Part shown: positions 16,205-25,206 of the stretch, piece by piece
Numbering within the stretch: the first letter of the stretch is position 1
How the letters are laid out: the number at the start of each line of letters is the position of its first letter
DNA from: Bacteroidia bacterium
GTDB lineage: Bacteria > Bacteroidota > Bacteroidia > Chitinophagales > Saprospiraceae
Reading direction: 5' to 3'
Assembly: GCA_030429045.1 (NCBI GenBank)
Contig: JAUIEA010000004.1
Span: 16,525 to 80,524, forward strand
Length of the DNA: 64,000 bases
The notes under the pieces: generated by a model
What the model saw: only the letters and a program-made list of their open reading frames with translations
Told to the model about the DNA's origin: nothing
Database searches by the model: none
Position numbers and translations under genes: made by a program

Positions 16205-19200
16205 TCAGCCGCTCATCCTGCTCAGCACCTGCCGGTAGAATGGACTATGCTGCAGTGCAGGTTCATATCCCAATAATATGATCTGTTCTTCAGCACGACT
16301 CAGTGTGACCACCAACTTCCGGTCGACCTTTCCATCCGGATCCAGGGACTGAAGGGAGGCCAGCTGAGAAGAGGAATAGATGGCCAGGGAAGCGATGATG
16401 TGTTTCTTCTCCAAACCCTGGAATCGTTCGACCGTGTCGATCAAGACCAGTTCGCGAAGCTCGTCGTCTTCGATCAGGGACCGGATCAGGGCGATCTGGG
16501 CCCGCCATGGTGTGACCACCCCAACCGTATCTGTATTGAAATGCCGGCCGTAAGTCCGTTTGATAGTCTCCAGCATGCGTACCACTTTCTTCGCTTCTTC
16601 CTGATTGGTCTTGTTGCTGGCTTTCTGATCCGTAGGGATGAAAAGGGTACGCGATCGGGACAGTAATACTTCGACCGGATCGGAAGAGTTGGCATCGAAC
16701 ACCTCAAACGGAGCCCGCTGTCGGTCATTTCCTGAAGCTAGCCGGTTGTCGTACCAGGGATTGATCAATCCTGCCACCTTATCGTGCATGCGGTAATGGG
16801 TTTCCAGCATTCCGATGGCATGATCCCACCCAGCCGCCTGACAACGCCGGTACATCCGACCGAAGAGTGACTCACTCAGGCTGCGATAGCCAGCCTCAGC
16901 AAGAGGACCTTCCGAGATAATGCACCGTTCTTCAGGTTGAGCCACCACGGCAGGAAGCTGATTCTGGTCGCCAATCAGGATGAACTTCTTGAATCCGGCC
17001 ATGATGCCGGCCAGGGCAGGTTCGGTCAATTGGGAGGATTCATCCACCATCAATACATCAAAGCGGGTGATGGCTGACAGATCCTTCATCTTCATGGCAA
17101 AACCAGCAGAGGTGCCGACCATTACCCGATAGCCAGCGATGGCATGCCGCATCTCTTCGATCGTGGCTTCCTCGGCCAGCCCCTGAATGCTGACATCCTC
17201 ATCCGAACCCCGGTGACCAAGATAGAGGAAGGGGATATCCCGGGATCGCAGCTTGTTGCAGATCTCATTCACCGCCCGGTTGGTAAAGGCCAGGATGACG
17301 ATATTGGCCTTGGTATGGCTGAGCGTATTGGTGACCATTCCCGTCAGCATGGTGGAGGTCTTGCCGGTGCCCGGAGGGCCCTGGAGGAGGAAGTACTCAC
17401 TTGCCTGAACGGCTTTCCTGAGCAGGTCGTTCTGATGGTCATCCAACTCCTGATCCGGTGAAAAAGGGTAATTCCCCACTTTTGGTTCTTGTAGGCCAAA
17501 GATCAGAGCACGAAAGGAAGCAGACGAGGATAGAAAGGTAAGCAGAAGGCCGACCTGCGTCCACAGGCCACTTTCATAAAAATCATGTTCGATAGCCCAT
17601 GTCGATCCTTTTTTGAACGTATCGGGATCGAGCTGCCGATTCTTCAGTCTGAACGAAAGCTGGTCCTTACCTAGATGGGTAATATCCCCTTTCAGGATCT
17701 GTTGATGCAACGGGTCGAGAAACAGATCCTTGACCTGGTAAATGATACCAATATCACCCTCCCGAAAGTTGTGATGCAGATCCGGCGGATAGGTCAGGGT
17801 GACAATTCCGGTATCCTCGTCGTACTGGAGAAGTTGCAGTCCGTCAAGGATCTGAAATCGTCGTTCTTTTTCTGTGCGATCATCCAGCCACAGGCTGGCG
17901 AAACCATTGCCGATCCGTTCGTCATCACCGGGGCCGCCCACCTTGGCGGTGATCAGTTCCCGGATCAGGAAGGAAAGATAGGCACTGTACCAGGCCTGCC
18001 CGAGTTCACCAGCCTGTCGCCAGGCTTCTTCCAGGCTCCGCACAGTATCCACTTTGAAGGAAGGGATCTGTCCGATCTTCTCGGGATGCAAGCGTCGGAG
18101 AATCCAGAGGTTGTTTTTGGCCAGATCGAAGATCCCACGGACGATCATATTGCGAACGAACTGGACCTCGGCTTCAAAATGGGCATTGGGTGCGACATTT
18201 CTCAATGGCAATGCAGGAGAAGAGCTGTAGAACACGGCACTGGTGCCATGCCGTCGGTCGCCAAAGGCAGAGCGCAGCAGCAGATGATAACAGACCACCT
18301 GCACCTGATTATTGATCCAGACCTGATCACCTTTTGGCGCCTTACCACTTTTCAATTCGAAGATATCCTTGAGATCCTTCTGGCGCCGGTCCTCGATCAG
18401 CGCATCCAGTCGGCCCTGGAGGCCGTAGGCCGCAGAGACGAATGTCGGTTCCAAACGAACGGGCTTGCCTTTATATGCCTGGGCGACGTTGCGAAGGTTG
18501 GGCAGATGGATATCTCGAATCGTTGCGAGGACATTGTCGATGTCCTCCTGGCCATAGCGGGCCGCCGTGAGGGCTTTGGCATGAATGGCCTTCTGCAAGA
18601 CATCGGTAGTATCCGCGCCAGGGTCCTGGATGATGCGGTCCAGCAGGTCGTTGACCAAATTACCCTGAAAGGCGGGGATGCCGGCATCGGAGCCGCCTAG
18701 TTTGCTCAGAAAGAACAGGTAGGGGTTGGCCCCGTTCCATTGAAAGCAGTCGGCCACTTCCGTTGCATCGATCAGATAGTCAGGCTCCAGGATGACCTGG
18801 GTCTCGGGCACAGAGGAATAGGTGTCAGCCACCTTTCCATCCTGACGAAGGGTGTGGACCTGCAACGTGCAGTAAGGCCAGACCAGGCGATGGAGGCGGG
18901 ACAGGTCATTGAGCTCACTTTTCCAGAGGAAGAGGGTGAACGTCCCCAGGTCGACATCTTCTGCGGAGCAGGTCAGTTTGAAGAAGGGCGTACCGTTGGA
19001 TGCTTCCTTGAGCTCCCCAATCTCCAGGACCACGCAGCGGACGCCTTGGATCAGGTCCCCTTTGGGACGAGGTGGTTTTTCAAAAGGTGTGGTCTTGTCA
19101 GTGTACAACGCTGCCAGCTCTTGTGGTATGGACTCCCCGGAAAAATGGTGAATAATGGCGGCCAGGGCTTCCAGGCAGGCCAGGTAGCGAGTCTTCGAGA

Positions 19201-19477
19201 TGGGGAATGCTTCTTCATGCACCACCTTGTTGGCAAACCGACGAAAGCCGTGGATACGGTCGATGATCTCCTGTGGCGTCAGTTGCGTCTCCATCACGAA
19301 GAGCGTCCGGGCGTAGATATTCGAAAAGGCGCGTTCCTCACCCACGGTCAAGGTCTTGAAGATCCCTTCAAAAAGGGGGCGCATATCCCGGATCGCATTG
19401 CGCGCATCTGCCTTGTTGGTCTGATGGTATTCCAGGAGTTGGGCGTAGAGGGTGGTCGCGGTATCGGTGGTGAGCAT
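16205..19477 (-). CDS. Dna2-like protein: Cas4/PD-(D/E)XK nuclease plus SF1B helicase
   Basis: A 1090-residue protein. After an N-terminal region of unknown fold, a RecB/Cas4-type nuclease lies at about 350-420: GRLDALIED (Asp), DIFELKSGKAPKG (ExK) and NNQVQVVCYHLLL (QxxxY). The helicase follows: LLQGPPGTGKTSTML (Walker A, ~700), MVDESSQ (Walker B), LIGDQNQLPAVV, THYRMHDKVAGLINPWY, and VERFQGLEKKHIIASL with the terminal TLSRAEEQII. Dna2 enzymes unwind and cut 5' flaps and resected ends, so DNA repair or processing of foreign DNA is likely. I prefer MLTTDTATT (19477) because the ORF start at 19546 lies within a TGCA operator-like palindrome. Confidence 0.87.
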   Translation of the reverse strand: MLTTDTATTLYAQLLEYHQTNKADARNAIRDMRPLFEGIFKTLTVGEERAFSNIYARTLFVMETQLTPQEIIDRIHGFRRFANKVVHEEAFPISKTRYLACLEALAAIIHHFSGESIPQELAALYTDKTTPFEKPPRPKGDLIQGVRCVVLEIGELKEASNGTPFFKLTCSAEDVDLGTFTLFLWKSELNDLSRLHRLVWPYCTLQVHTLRQDGKVADTYSSVPETQVILEPDYLIDATEVADCFQWNGANPYLFFLSKLGGSDAGIPAFQGNLVNDLLDRIIQDPGADTTDVLQKAIHAKALTAARYGQEDIDNVLATIRDIHLPNLRNVAQAYKGKPVRLEPTFVSAAYGLQGRLDALIEDRRQKDLKDIFELKSGKAPKGDQVWINNQVQVVCYHLLLRSAFGDRRHGTSAVFYSSSPALPLRNVAPNAHFEAEVQFVRNMIVRGIFDLAKNNLWILRRLHPEKIGQIPSFKVDTVRSLEEAWRQAGELGQAWYSAYLSFLIRELITAKVGGPGDDERIGNGFASLWLDDRTEKERRFQILDGLQLLQYDEDTGIVTLTYPPDLHHNFREGDIGIIYQVKDLFLDPLHQQILKGDITHLGKDQLSFRLKNRQLDPDTFKKGSTWAIEHDFYESGLWTQVGLLLTFLSSSASFRALIFGLQEPKVGNYPFSPDQELDDHQNDLLRKAVQASEYFLLQGPPGTGKTSTMLTGMVTNTLSHTKANIVILAFTNRAVNEICNKLRSRDIPFLYLGHRGSDEDVSIQGLAEEATIEEMRHAIAGYRVMVGTSAGFAMKMKDLSAITRFDVLMVDESSQLTEPALAGIMAGFKKFILIGDQNQLPAVVAQPEERCIISEGPLAEAGYRSLSESLFGRMYRRCQAAGWDHAIGMLETHYRMHDKVAGLINPWYDNRLASGNDRQRAPFEVFDANSSDPVEVLLSRSRTLFIPTDQKASNKTNQEEAKKVVRMLETIKRTYGRHFNTDTVGVVTPWRAQIALIRSLIEDDELRELVLIDTVERFQGLEKKHIIASLAIYSSSQLASLQSLDPDGKVDRKLVVTLSRAEEQIILLGYEPALQHSPFYRQVLSRMSG

Positions 19478-19520
19478 AAGTCTTTCCTGATCAGGTGGTT
19501 TCACATCTCTATTATGCGTC

Positions 19521-19558
19521 CAAAAAGTACGGTTTTTCGAATGCAAATAGGGTGCACC
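19521..19558 (-). promoter_or_regulatory. degenerate TGCA operator before the Dna2-like gene
   Basis: Bases 19540-19558 read AATGCAA-N5-GTGCACC, keeping both TGCA cores at the 11-bp spacing (11 of 14 consensus positions). Reading leftward, TACTTTTTG starts at 19529, 20 bp from the palindrome centre. This is the same geometry as the perfect sites. The match is weaker, so the call is inferential. Confidence 0.55.
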
Positions 19559-20246
19559 TCACCGGTTCATATTTGTTTATCACAGTGCCCTAGGGTAAAT
19601 ACTTAGAGCTTATAAAAGCTGTGATCTACGCATACAGTCGGATCAAAAAGGACAGCGTAAATAGTTTTCATATGATAAAACATTCATGTAATGTAGGGTC
19701 AATAGTGAGGGATGTGCAGTTTTTCATGCCAGATATCCTGCTGAAAATTGAATCGCTCGAACTTTATACCTGGCCCGCCTCTCGCCGGCGAGGCGCCTAC
19801 TTTTTGTCTTGGCAAAAAGTAGACAAAAACCGCTGTCGCCAAAATGGGCCTTCATGTTCCTGTGAGCATATCTCACATTGCATTTATTGTTCGATAACAC
19901 AGCTGCATCAGGACCCAGCCGCTCGTATTTGATTTGTGGTACATCACCTAGCCAGCATTCGCTCACCTCGATTAACTGAATAGATTGAACACGGAATCCA
20001 ACCAAATAATGCGGCACTTCTCAAATTCAATGGCCGGTATTATAGGATAAAATATCGTTTGATGGATGAATGCATGGGTCACTGATGTGCTTAGGAAGCC
20101 CTGGTTTGGCGACGATTAAAGACATTGTGGCAAGGAGATGCCTAGTTGAAATAGAAAGTGAATAAGGGCACACCTGAGAATTCCATTATTTGAAAATATT
20201 GTATTGGTATTCAAGTCTTTAATTTAGAAATATTTACGAACAAAGG
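19559..20246. repeat. gene-poor stretch with Bacteroidetes-type inverted repeats
   Basis: No convincing gene is seen. At 19777-19822 there are two neighbouring inverted repeats: GCCTC...GAGGC (19777-19794) and CTACTTTTTG-TCTTGG-CAAAAAGTAG (19797-19822, perfect 10-bp arms). The latter is followed by further copies of the motif (AGACAAAAAC). Such TACTTTTTG repeats are familiar between genes in this phylum. Short open frames here have no supporting start signals or family match. Confidence 0.5.
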
Positions 20247-20660
20247 ATGAACTATTTTACTGTGATCCTCCTGGTGTCATTCGTGACAACATTGCAAGGA
20301 CAAGACGTATTCCATTCGTTCGACAGGACGAAATACGAGCAGATGAGTTTTCTGGAAAGGACCTATCCGAACTGGTTGTCCAGTTACGATGAGGACGGGG
20401 ATATTGTCCTAAAAGGAAATGGTCTGGTGACCTTTTATGTGTACAACGGTGATGCGCAATTGGATGATGTAGTGGTCCACTGTCTGACCCGGGAACAACA
20501 GGACCAATGGGCATCAGCCGTCACTGAGCATGGTGTGTTCTTACAAACCGCAGAAGTAGATGATGTGACTGTATATTGGTATGAGATCGGTGATTTTTAT
20601 ACGGGCAGTTCTATTAACCTTCGAAATTGGTCAAGACTAAAGAAAAGCAAGCGAGACTAG
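20247..20660 (+). CDS. small secreted hypothetical protein
   Basis: A 137-residue protein with a signal peptide (MNYFTVILLVSFVTTLQGQ). The mature part is acidic at first (YDEDGDIVLKGNG), then shows alternating strands (VTFYVYNGDAQLDDVVVHCL) and a basic tail (LKKSKRD). It is monocistronic, between the repeat-rich gap and a pair of palindromes. No family is recognised. Confidence 0.65.
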   Translation: MNYFTVILLVSFVTTLQGQDVFHSFDRTKYEQMSFLERTYPNWLSSYDEDGDIVLKGNGLVTFYVYNGDAQLDDVVVHCLTREQQDQWASAVTEHGVFLQTAEVDDVTVYWYEIGDFYTGSSINLRNWSRLKKSKRD

Positions 20661-20703
20661 GCATTTCGAAAGAACCTAGCCGTAGCTAAGTGATTGAGAA
20701 ATA

Positions 20704-20765
20704 ATCCCGAGTACTCGGGATATCGCGTAGGTTTACTTTAGTCAGAATCCGCCAGCTGGCGGATT
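20704..20765. repeat. two adjacent perfect palindromes
   Basis: ATCCCGAGTACTCGGGAT (20704-20721, 18 bp) and AATCCGCCAGCTGGCGGATT (20746-20765, 20 bp) lie 24 bp apart. The CCCGAGTACTCGGG core recurs at 62815-62830 and in altered form at 8056-8071, so it belongs to an interspersed hairpin family. It may also act as a terminator for the gene ending at 20660. Confidence 0.7.
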
Positions 20766-20854
20766 GGATTGGCCATTGAGTGGGGTTGATAGAGGTGCCC
20801 ATAAACCATGCGCCTGGATGAACACCTGGTCATCACGATCAAACCCAAGAGACC

Positions 20855-21961
20855 ATGAAATATGTACCCTTGATCCGAACGTCCACAGTTGAAGCAGTCA
20901 CCAGTGTTTTGTTGATGACAATTTCAGTGCTACTGGGTGCCTGCCAGTCGACGGAAGCTACCGGAAGTCATCCAGGCCAGTCAGAACAATCCGGGCCCAT
21001 TCTGGTCTTCACACTGGTCCCTCCGGAAGAGCCGGCATTTATACACGGCACCGCCTGGGATATCTATGCTGAGGGTCCGGTGGATGAAGGTAGTGCCCAA
21101 AGGCTGGAGGCCCTGCTGGAGCAGCACGGTATTCCCTCCCGTTCGACGCTGTATCTGGATGTGGATGGTGGTGATCTTGAGGCCGCTATGGCTCTTGGTC
21201 GCTCAATAAGAGCGGCAGGTCTTTATACCACTGTCGGATCAAAAACAGACAGCATGTATGTGACTGGCCCGGCCTTGTGCAGGGATGCGGGGACCCTGGC
21301 CTTTCTGGGAGGACTGTTCCGTTGGGTATCGGAGGGGTCTGCAGTTGTCTTCTCACCAGCTCTGATGGACTTGCCTCCTGAGGACCTGGCAGATTATCTA
21401 TTGGAGATGGACATTCACACTGACCTGGTGGAGCATGTCCTGGAGCAGTTATCCCGGACGGAGGAAGTCTACCTTTCACGCCTGGAGATGGAAGCATTGA
21501 AGGTTGTACACTCCGGCTATGAAGAGGTGGCCTGGACCATCGAGCACTTGCCTGAAGGATTGACTTATCTGAAGGGTGAGATGAACACCTGGCGGGGGAT
21601 GAACAAGATCCTGATCTATTGTCCTGACGACACGGGTCTGAAGATCCATGCGATCTTTGATCCGGAAGGTCGGGCGGAGGAGATCATGGGGATGCTGAAT
21701 GCCCATTCCCTCTGCCTGGATGGCGATTATATCCCCATTCCTCCCGAATGCCTGGTGAACAAAGCCGAAAAGTGCGGGTGGATCAATATCATCATCGATC
21801 TGGACGAGGCCATAACTACCCGGCTCCTGAAGGCGACGCAGATCGGCATGATCTGCCAGGCCGCATTTGACGGACCCACTTTCATGGGCTTCGATATGAT
21901 GGATTTTACAGAAGGGGCGGTGCTGTTGCCGCAGATCCTCCGGAATTGTCCGGGTCGGTAG
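20855..21961 (+). CDS. lipoprotein with ClpP/crotonase-like fold, catalytic serine apparently lost
   Basis: A 368-residue protein with lipobox LLGAC (Cys30). Residues ~65-215 follow the periplasmic ClpP-like pattern of COG3904-type proteins: IYAEGPVDEGSAQRLEALLEQHG, STLYLDVDGGDLEAAMALGRSIRAAGLYTTVG, then C-R-D-A-G-TLAFLGGLFRWV, and a helical YLLEMDIHTDLVEHVLEQL segment. In relatives I would expect a serine in the C-x-S-A-C-like position. Here it reads CRDAGTLA, so the protein may be a non-catalytic binder. A second ~130-residue domain with strands and four cysteines ends the protein. It is probably anchored facing the periplasm. Substrate unknown. Confidence 0.65.
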   Translation: MKYVPLIRTSTVEAVTSVLLMTISVLLGACQSTEATGSHPGQSEQSGPILVFTLVPPEEPAFIHGTAWDIYAEGPVDEGSAQRLEALLEQHGIPSRSTLYLDVDGGDLEAAMALGRSIRAAGLYTTVGSKTDSMYVTGPALCRDAGTLAFLGGLFRWVSEGSAVVFSPALMDLPPEDLADYLLEMDIHTDLVEHVLEQLSRTEEVYLSRLEMEALKVVHSGYEEVAWTIEHLPEGLTYLKGEMNTWRGMNKILIYCPDDTGLKIHAIFDPEGRAEEIMGMLNAHSLCLDGDYIPIPPECLVNKAEKCGWINIIIDLDEAITTRLLKATQIGMICQAAFDGPTFMGFDMMDFTEGAVLLPQILRNCPGR

Positions 21962-22027
21962 GAAGATGAACAACAATGGACTTCCAGGTTTCGATACTCT
22001 TCGGCCTTCCGACTTCAGCCTTCCACC

Positions 22028-22137
22028 TTACTTCATATACGCATCATATACGCATCCCTGGTACACCCCTGGTACTATGGTCGTACACTAACCGTACTCT
22101 AATGGTACACTGATAACGCACTGATAGTACTCTAAAA
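22028..22137. repeat. 11-bp tandem repeat array (about 10 units)
   Basis: From 22028 to 22137 the sequence repeats with an exact 11-bp period. Units begin GTAC at 22061, 22072, 22083, 22094, 22105 and 22127; 22116 is a variant ACGCACTGATA of the preceding GTACACTGATA. Earlier in-phase units at 22039 and 22050 read ACGCATCATAT and ACGCATCCCTG. The period is close to one helical turn. The array lies in a 365-bp gap with no gene, between the ClpP-like and UDG-like genes. Confidence 0.8.
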
Positions 22138-22326
22138 TGAAGACTCACTCGAGAAAAATAATTTGCATTATCCGGATACAGAACAGACTGTAATCCGCTT
22201 AATGGCCAGAAACAAGAAAAACCAGGTCAAAACTACAGGTTAACTATAGGTCTAAAATGTCTGAATTGGTTCATATGCGACCAGAAGGCCATTTTGGATT
22301 TACCTGGAAGGATAATTATTAAAAAC

Positions 22327-23064
22327 ATGATCATGATGGATTCCAAGAAAACCTACGATCCGCGGCTACAGTCTGCGATCCCGATCTATTCACAATATCC
22401 CCAACTCCTCCCGCTGATCGGACAGGAGTTTGGCCATTTTGGCAAGCGATTGCTGTTGATCGGAGAGAGTCATTATTTACCACAATTGGATGAAAGCGGA
22501 AAGGAGATCACCATTCACCATAATGATGAAGCCTGGTATGAGGCGAATGAAAGTCTCCTGGATACAACCCAGAAGAAATGGCTGAATACGCGAGAGAATG
22601 CCGGATCTGGAGAAAACCAAAAGTATACATCAAAGGCCTATTCGATTTACAGAAATATCGAATACGCGATAAAGGAATCAGGATTCAATCCGCCGGATAC
22701 CTCCAACATGCTGAACTATGTAGCTTATGCCAATTACTTTCTTCGGCCTGCCCGGACAGGTGTCAGCTTGCAGGTCACCGGAAAGGACTCCGAGGTCTCT
22801 TATGCCGCATTTCGATCCCTGGTTCAGATCCTGGAAGTGGATTACCTCTACTTCGTGAGTAAGCTGGCCTGGCAATCCTTTATGTATATGAACAGGGACA
22901 GTGACCGGCTCGAGCAGGCACAAGTCCGCGTCTTCCCTCATCCGGCTTCGTCGTGGTGGAACCGAACCAGTGCGGATTATTTCATTGAGCCTGAAAAGCC
23001 ACTTACCGGGAAGCAGTTTTTTATCGCTTCTCTTCAACGAGACTGCATTTTTCGAACGAGTTAG
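22327..23064 (+). CDS. uracil-DNA-glycosylase-fold-like hypothetical protein
   Basis: A 245-residue protein starting MIMMDSKKTYDPRL (start uncertain by a few codons). KRLLLIGESHYLP (~40-52) occupies the position of the 'LIGQAPG' water-activating motif of UDG-superfamily proteins. VRVFPHPASSWWN (near residue 205) resembles the superfamily's C-terminal HPS motif. Between them are helical segments (AYSIYRNIEYAIKESGF) and an aromatic loop. Stand-alone proteins of this kind are common next to defence genes; glycosylase activity is not established. The next gene with a similar outline is at 25207. The call rests on two short motifs only. Confidence 0.55.
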   Translation: MIMMDSKKTYDPRLQSAIPIYSQYPQLLPLIGQEFGHFGKRLLLIGESHYLPQLDESGKEITIHHNDEAWYEANESLLDTTQKKWLNTRENAGSGENQKYTSKAYSIYRNIEYAIKESGFNPPDTSNMLNYVAYANYFLRPARTGVSLQVTGKDSEVSYAAFRSLVQILEVDYLYFVSKLAWQSFMYMNRDSDRLEQAQVRVFPHPASSWWNRTSADYFIEPEKPLTGKQFFIASLQRDCIFRTS

Positions 23065-23113
23065 GCTATAAGGAAGGTCATCCATCAGGGAGGAAACGTG
23101 CTGAGTATGCTGT

Positions 23114-23150
23114 CATGCACATCCACTGCACTCCATCCCTGTAGCTTTTG
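23114..23150 (+). promoter_or_regulatory. degenerate TGCA operator before the DUF262 gene
   Basis: Bases 23114-23132 (CATGCAC-N5-CTGCACT) keep both TGCA cores at 11-bp spacing, with a good right half-site. TAGCTTTTG starts at 23142, 19 bp from the centre, matching the other promoters. The left half is poor, so this remains a candidate. Confidence 0.5.
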
Positions 23151-23173
23151 GACTTGATCAGATTGTCACGCCC

Positions 23174-25105
23174 ATGAACACAACTTTGCCAACGACTGAT
23201 TACTACTCCTTGCAGGAGTTTGTCACGGCCAACCGCATCCATATTCCCCACAGTCACCGACCCTATTCCTGGGACAAACGTCAATGGACGACGCTCCTGA
23301 ATGACCTGGTTCGGGCGGCCCGGTCCGGCAAAGGGTTGGATCTGGGTACAGTGACCTTGCAGAAAGCTTCCTCGGAAGAGGGATTCCTGACCCTGGTCGA
23401 TGGCTATCAGCGAATTGCTACCCTGGCCATCCTGGGGCATCTGACGGAACCATACCGTACTCCAGAACTTGGTGCCCTGAAACCTCAGTGGTGGGCAGAC
23501 ATGGATTGGGGTGCGGACCATGCATACATAGTAAGCCTCTTCAGGGGGGATGCACCTGAAGCAGCGGACTTGACGCGCAGCCAGATCCTGCTGACCCGTG
23601 CGTTCGAGTACGTCCAGGCCTGGCTGGACCGACAGTCGGCCAACAACAGGGAAAGGATCCGGATCACTGCGGATCAACGGTGTTGGTGCAGTATCGTCAT
23701 CCGGCCTGCCGATCAGATGATCCATGCCTGTTCATCTTCTGGCTTGACCGGACTGGCTCTGACTGTGCTCCATTGCATCCTGACACATTTTGCAGACCTC
23801 GTTCGCACCGAAGGACGTGCAGAACAGGCCCTCCTGATCGACGAAGCAGGCATCACGATCCGGCAATCCCTGGGGTGGGCCGGTCTGACTGGTCCGGACG
23901 ATGAGGACCATCTGTTTCGGGCTGCCTACCAGGTATACTATGAAGGCGGAGCTGTGCAGGCCGCCACGGCTTTACCGGTTCTCCTGGATCGCTACCGGAC
24001 GAGCGTTGACTGGGCAGTATTGCAGCCGTATGAACTCGATGAGATCAAGGAATTCGTTACCCTGCTCAAGTCTTTTGCCGGGTATTTGCCCTGGATCTAT
24101 CGAGCACCTGACAAGATGAAAGCTGTAGGCTTGTTTCTTTCTCCTGCTGATAATCAGAAGTTGACCCGTGTGCTGGAGCGATTGGCGAGTTTACCCAATC
24201 CGATCATCCTGTGGCCCCTGCTGTTCGCCATCCTGCACCGGCTGGGTCAACGGGAAGCGGCTGACTCGAATGAGATTCGTCAGGCGATCGATCTGCTGGT
24301 ATGTCTTGAGGTAGCGCATGTCCGACTGGCTGTCCTTCCGCGGGGCAGGAGCCGATCCAGGAGCCCGGAATGGTACTATGCGCAACTGGGTCATACCCTG
24401 TTTCATCATGACGATGAGGGGGAGCCATCCCTTTATACGGAGGACAGTGACGATCCCTTTGACGGGGATATCCTGGACTGGATCCGGCAGGATCTGGTCC
24501 AGGAAGTCGGCCGGCATGGCAATGACGCGCAGGTCAGGGCGGCATTGCAGTTGCGACCAGAGGAGGAGTTTCAGTTTACCAGATGGCCTCATGGCGGGCT
24601 GGCCTGGTTTCTGGCGGCCTATGAACACCACCTGCGCGCCCCGGAAAGTCGGTCCTTCCACTTGCAGGATCATCATGCCGGACGGGAGGATCTGGACAAA
24701 CGCCCGCCGGGCAAGGTGGTATGGAGCGACTTGTGGCGCTGGGAGGATCAGGCGGAACCCTTCGGCTATTCGTCCCATGAAAAGATCCGACTGGGCAACT
24801 TCTTCCTTCGCGACCTGACCATGGACGACCGGCATCCTGCTGTCGGCCTGCCCGACTACATCCAGGTGCTGCAGGAGGCCAATGTAGCTCTGCCTGCTCC
24901 ATATCGCCTGGCCCAGGTCGATGAATTGACCGGTATCCTGGCCGAGACCCGGCAGCGATTGCAGGACCAGGGTATCCCACCGGACCGGTATCCCGATCTG
25001 CCCCGGGTGGTCTGCGACCTGCGGGAGGAAAGGATGATCCGGTTTGCACTGGAGCGGTGGTCAATGTCAGTCGCAGAAATGACGAAAACAAAAGCAGCAG
25101 ACTGA
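23174..25105 (+). CDS. DUF262 (ParB/GmrS-like) domain protein
   Basis: A 643-residue protein. The N-terminal DUF262 domain shows IPHSHRPYSWDKRQW (residues 24-38) and the nucleotide-handling motif LVDGYQR (74-80; the usual form is DGQQR), followed by helical segments. DUF262 proteins are the GmrS-like NTP-dependent half of modified-DNA-cutting type IV enzymes and of phosphorothioate/BREX-linked nucleases. In the C-terminal part, GGLAWFLAAYEHHLR and RLGNFFLRDLTMDD occupy the place of a DUF1524 nuclease, but I see no clear H-N-H set. The nuclease half may therefore be degenerate or different. It is GC-rich like the core genes and has an operator-like site 42 bp upstream. Confidence 0.78.
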   Translation: MNTTLPTTDYYSLQEFVTANRIHIPHSHRPYSWDKRQWTTLLNDLVRAARSGKGLDLGTVTLQKASSEEGFLTLVDGYQRIATLAILGHLTEPYRTPELGALKPQWWADMDWGADHAYIVSLFRGDAPEAADLTRSQILLTRAFEYVQAWLDRQSANNRERIRITADQRCWCSIVIRPADQMIHACSSSGLTGLALTVLHCILTHFADLVRTEGRAEQALLIDEAGITIRQSLGWAGLTGPDDEDHLFRAAYQVYYEGGAVQAATALPVLLDRYRTSVDWAVLQPYELDEIKEFVTLLKSFAGYLPWIYRAPDKMKAVGLFLSPADNQKLTRVLERLASLPNPIILWPLLFAILHRLGQREAADSNEIRQAIDLLVCLEVAHVRLAVLPRGRSRSRSPEWYYAQLGHTLFHHDDEGEPSLYTEDSDDPFDGDILDWIRQDLVQEVGRHGNDAQVRAALQLRPEEEFQFTRWPHGGLAWFLAAYEHHLRAPESRSFHLQDHHAGREDLDKRPPGKVVWSDLWRWEDQAEPFGYSSHEKIRLGNFFLRDLTMDDRHPAVGLPDYIQVLQEANVALPAPYRLAQVDELTGILAETRQRLQDQGIPPDRYPDLPRVVCDLREERMIRFALERWSMSVAEMTKTKAAD

Positions 25106-25206
25106 CGTAGGAAGATTGAGTTCCATATCTTAATACCCCGGTAAGGATTGTCTACCCTGGAAGAAGTCCGGTACGGAATAAAAGGAGAATATAAAATCAG
25201 GAGAGT

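Noticed and set aside
17675..19606. Long plus-strand frames (341 and 288 residues)
   Set aside because: Antisense to the Dna2-like gene, which carries all helicase and nuclease motifs.
19621..20017. Small ORFs on both strands in the repeat-rich gap
   Set aside because: They cross the inverted repeats, have no family resemblance or plausible start context, and overlap each other.
22028..22137. CRISPR array interpretation of the 11-bp repeats
   Set aside because: The period is far too short and there are no spacers or cas genes nearby.
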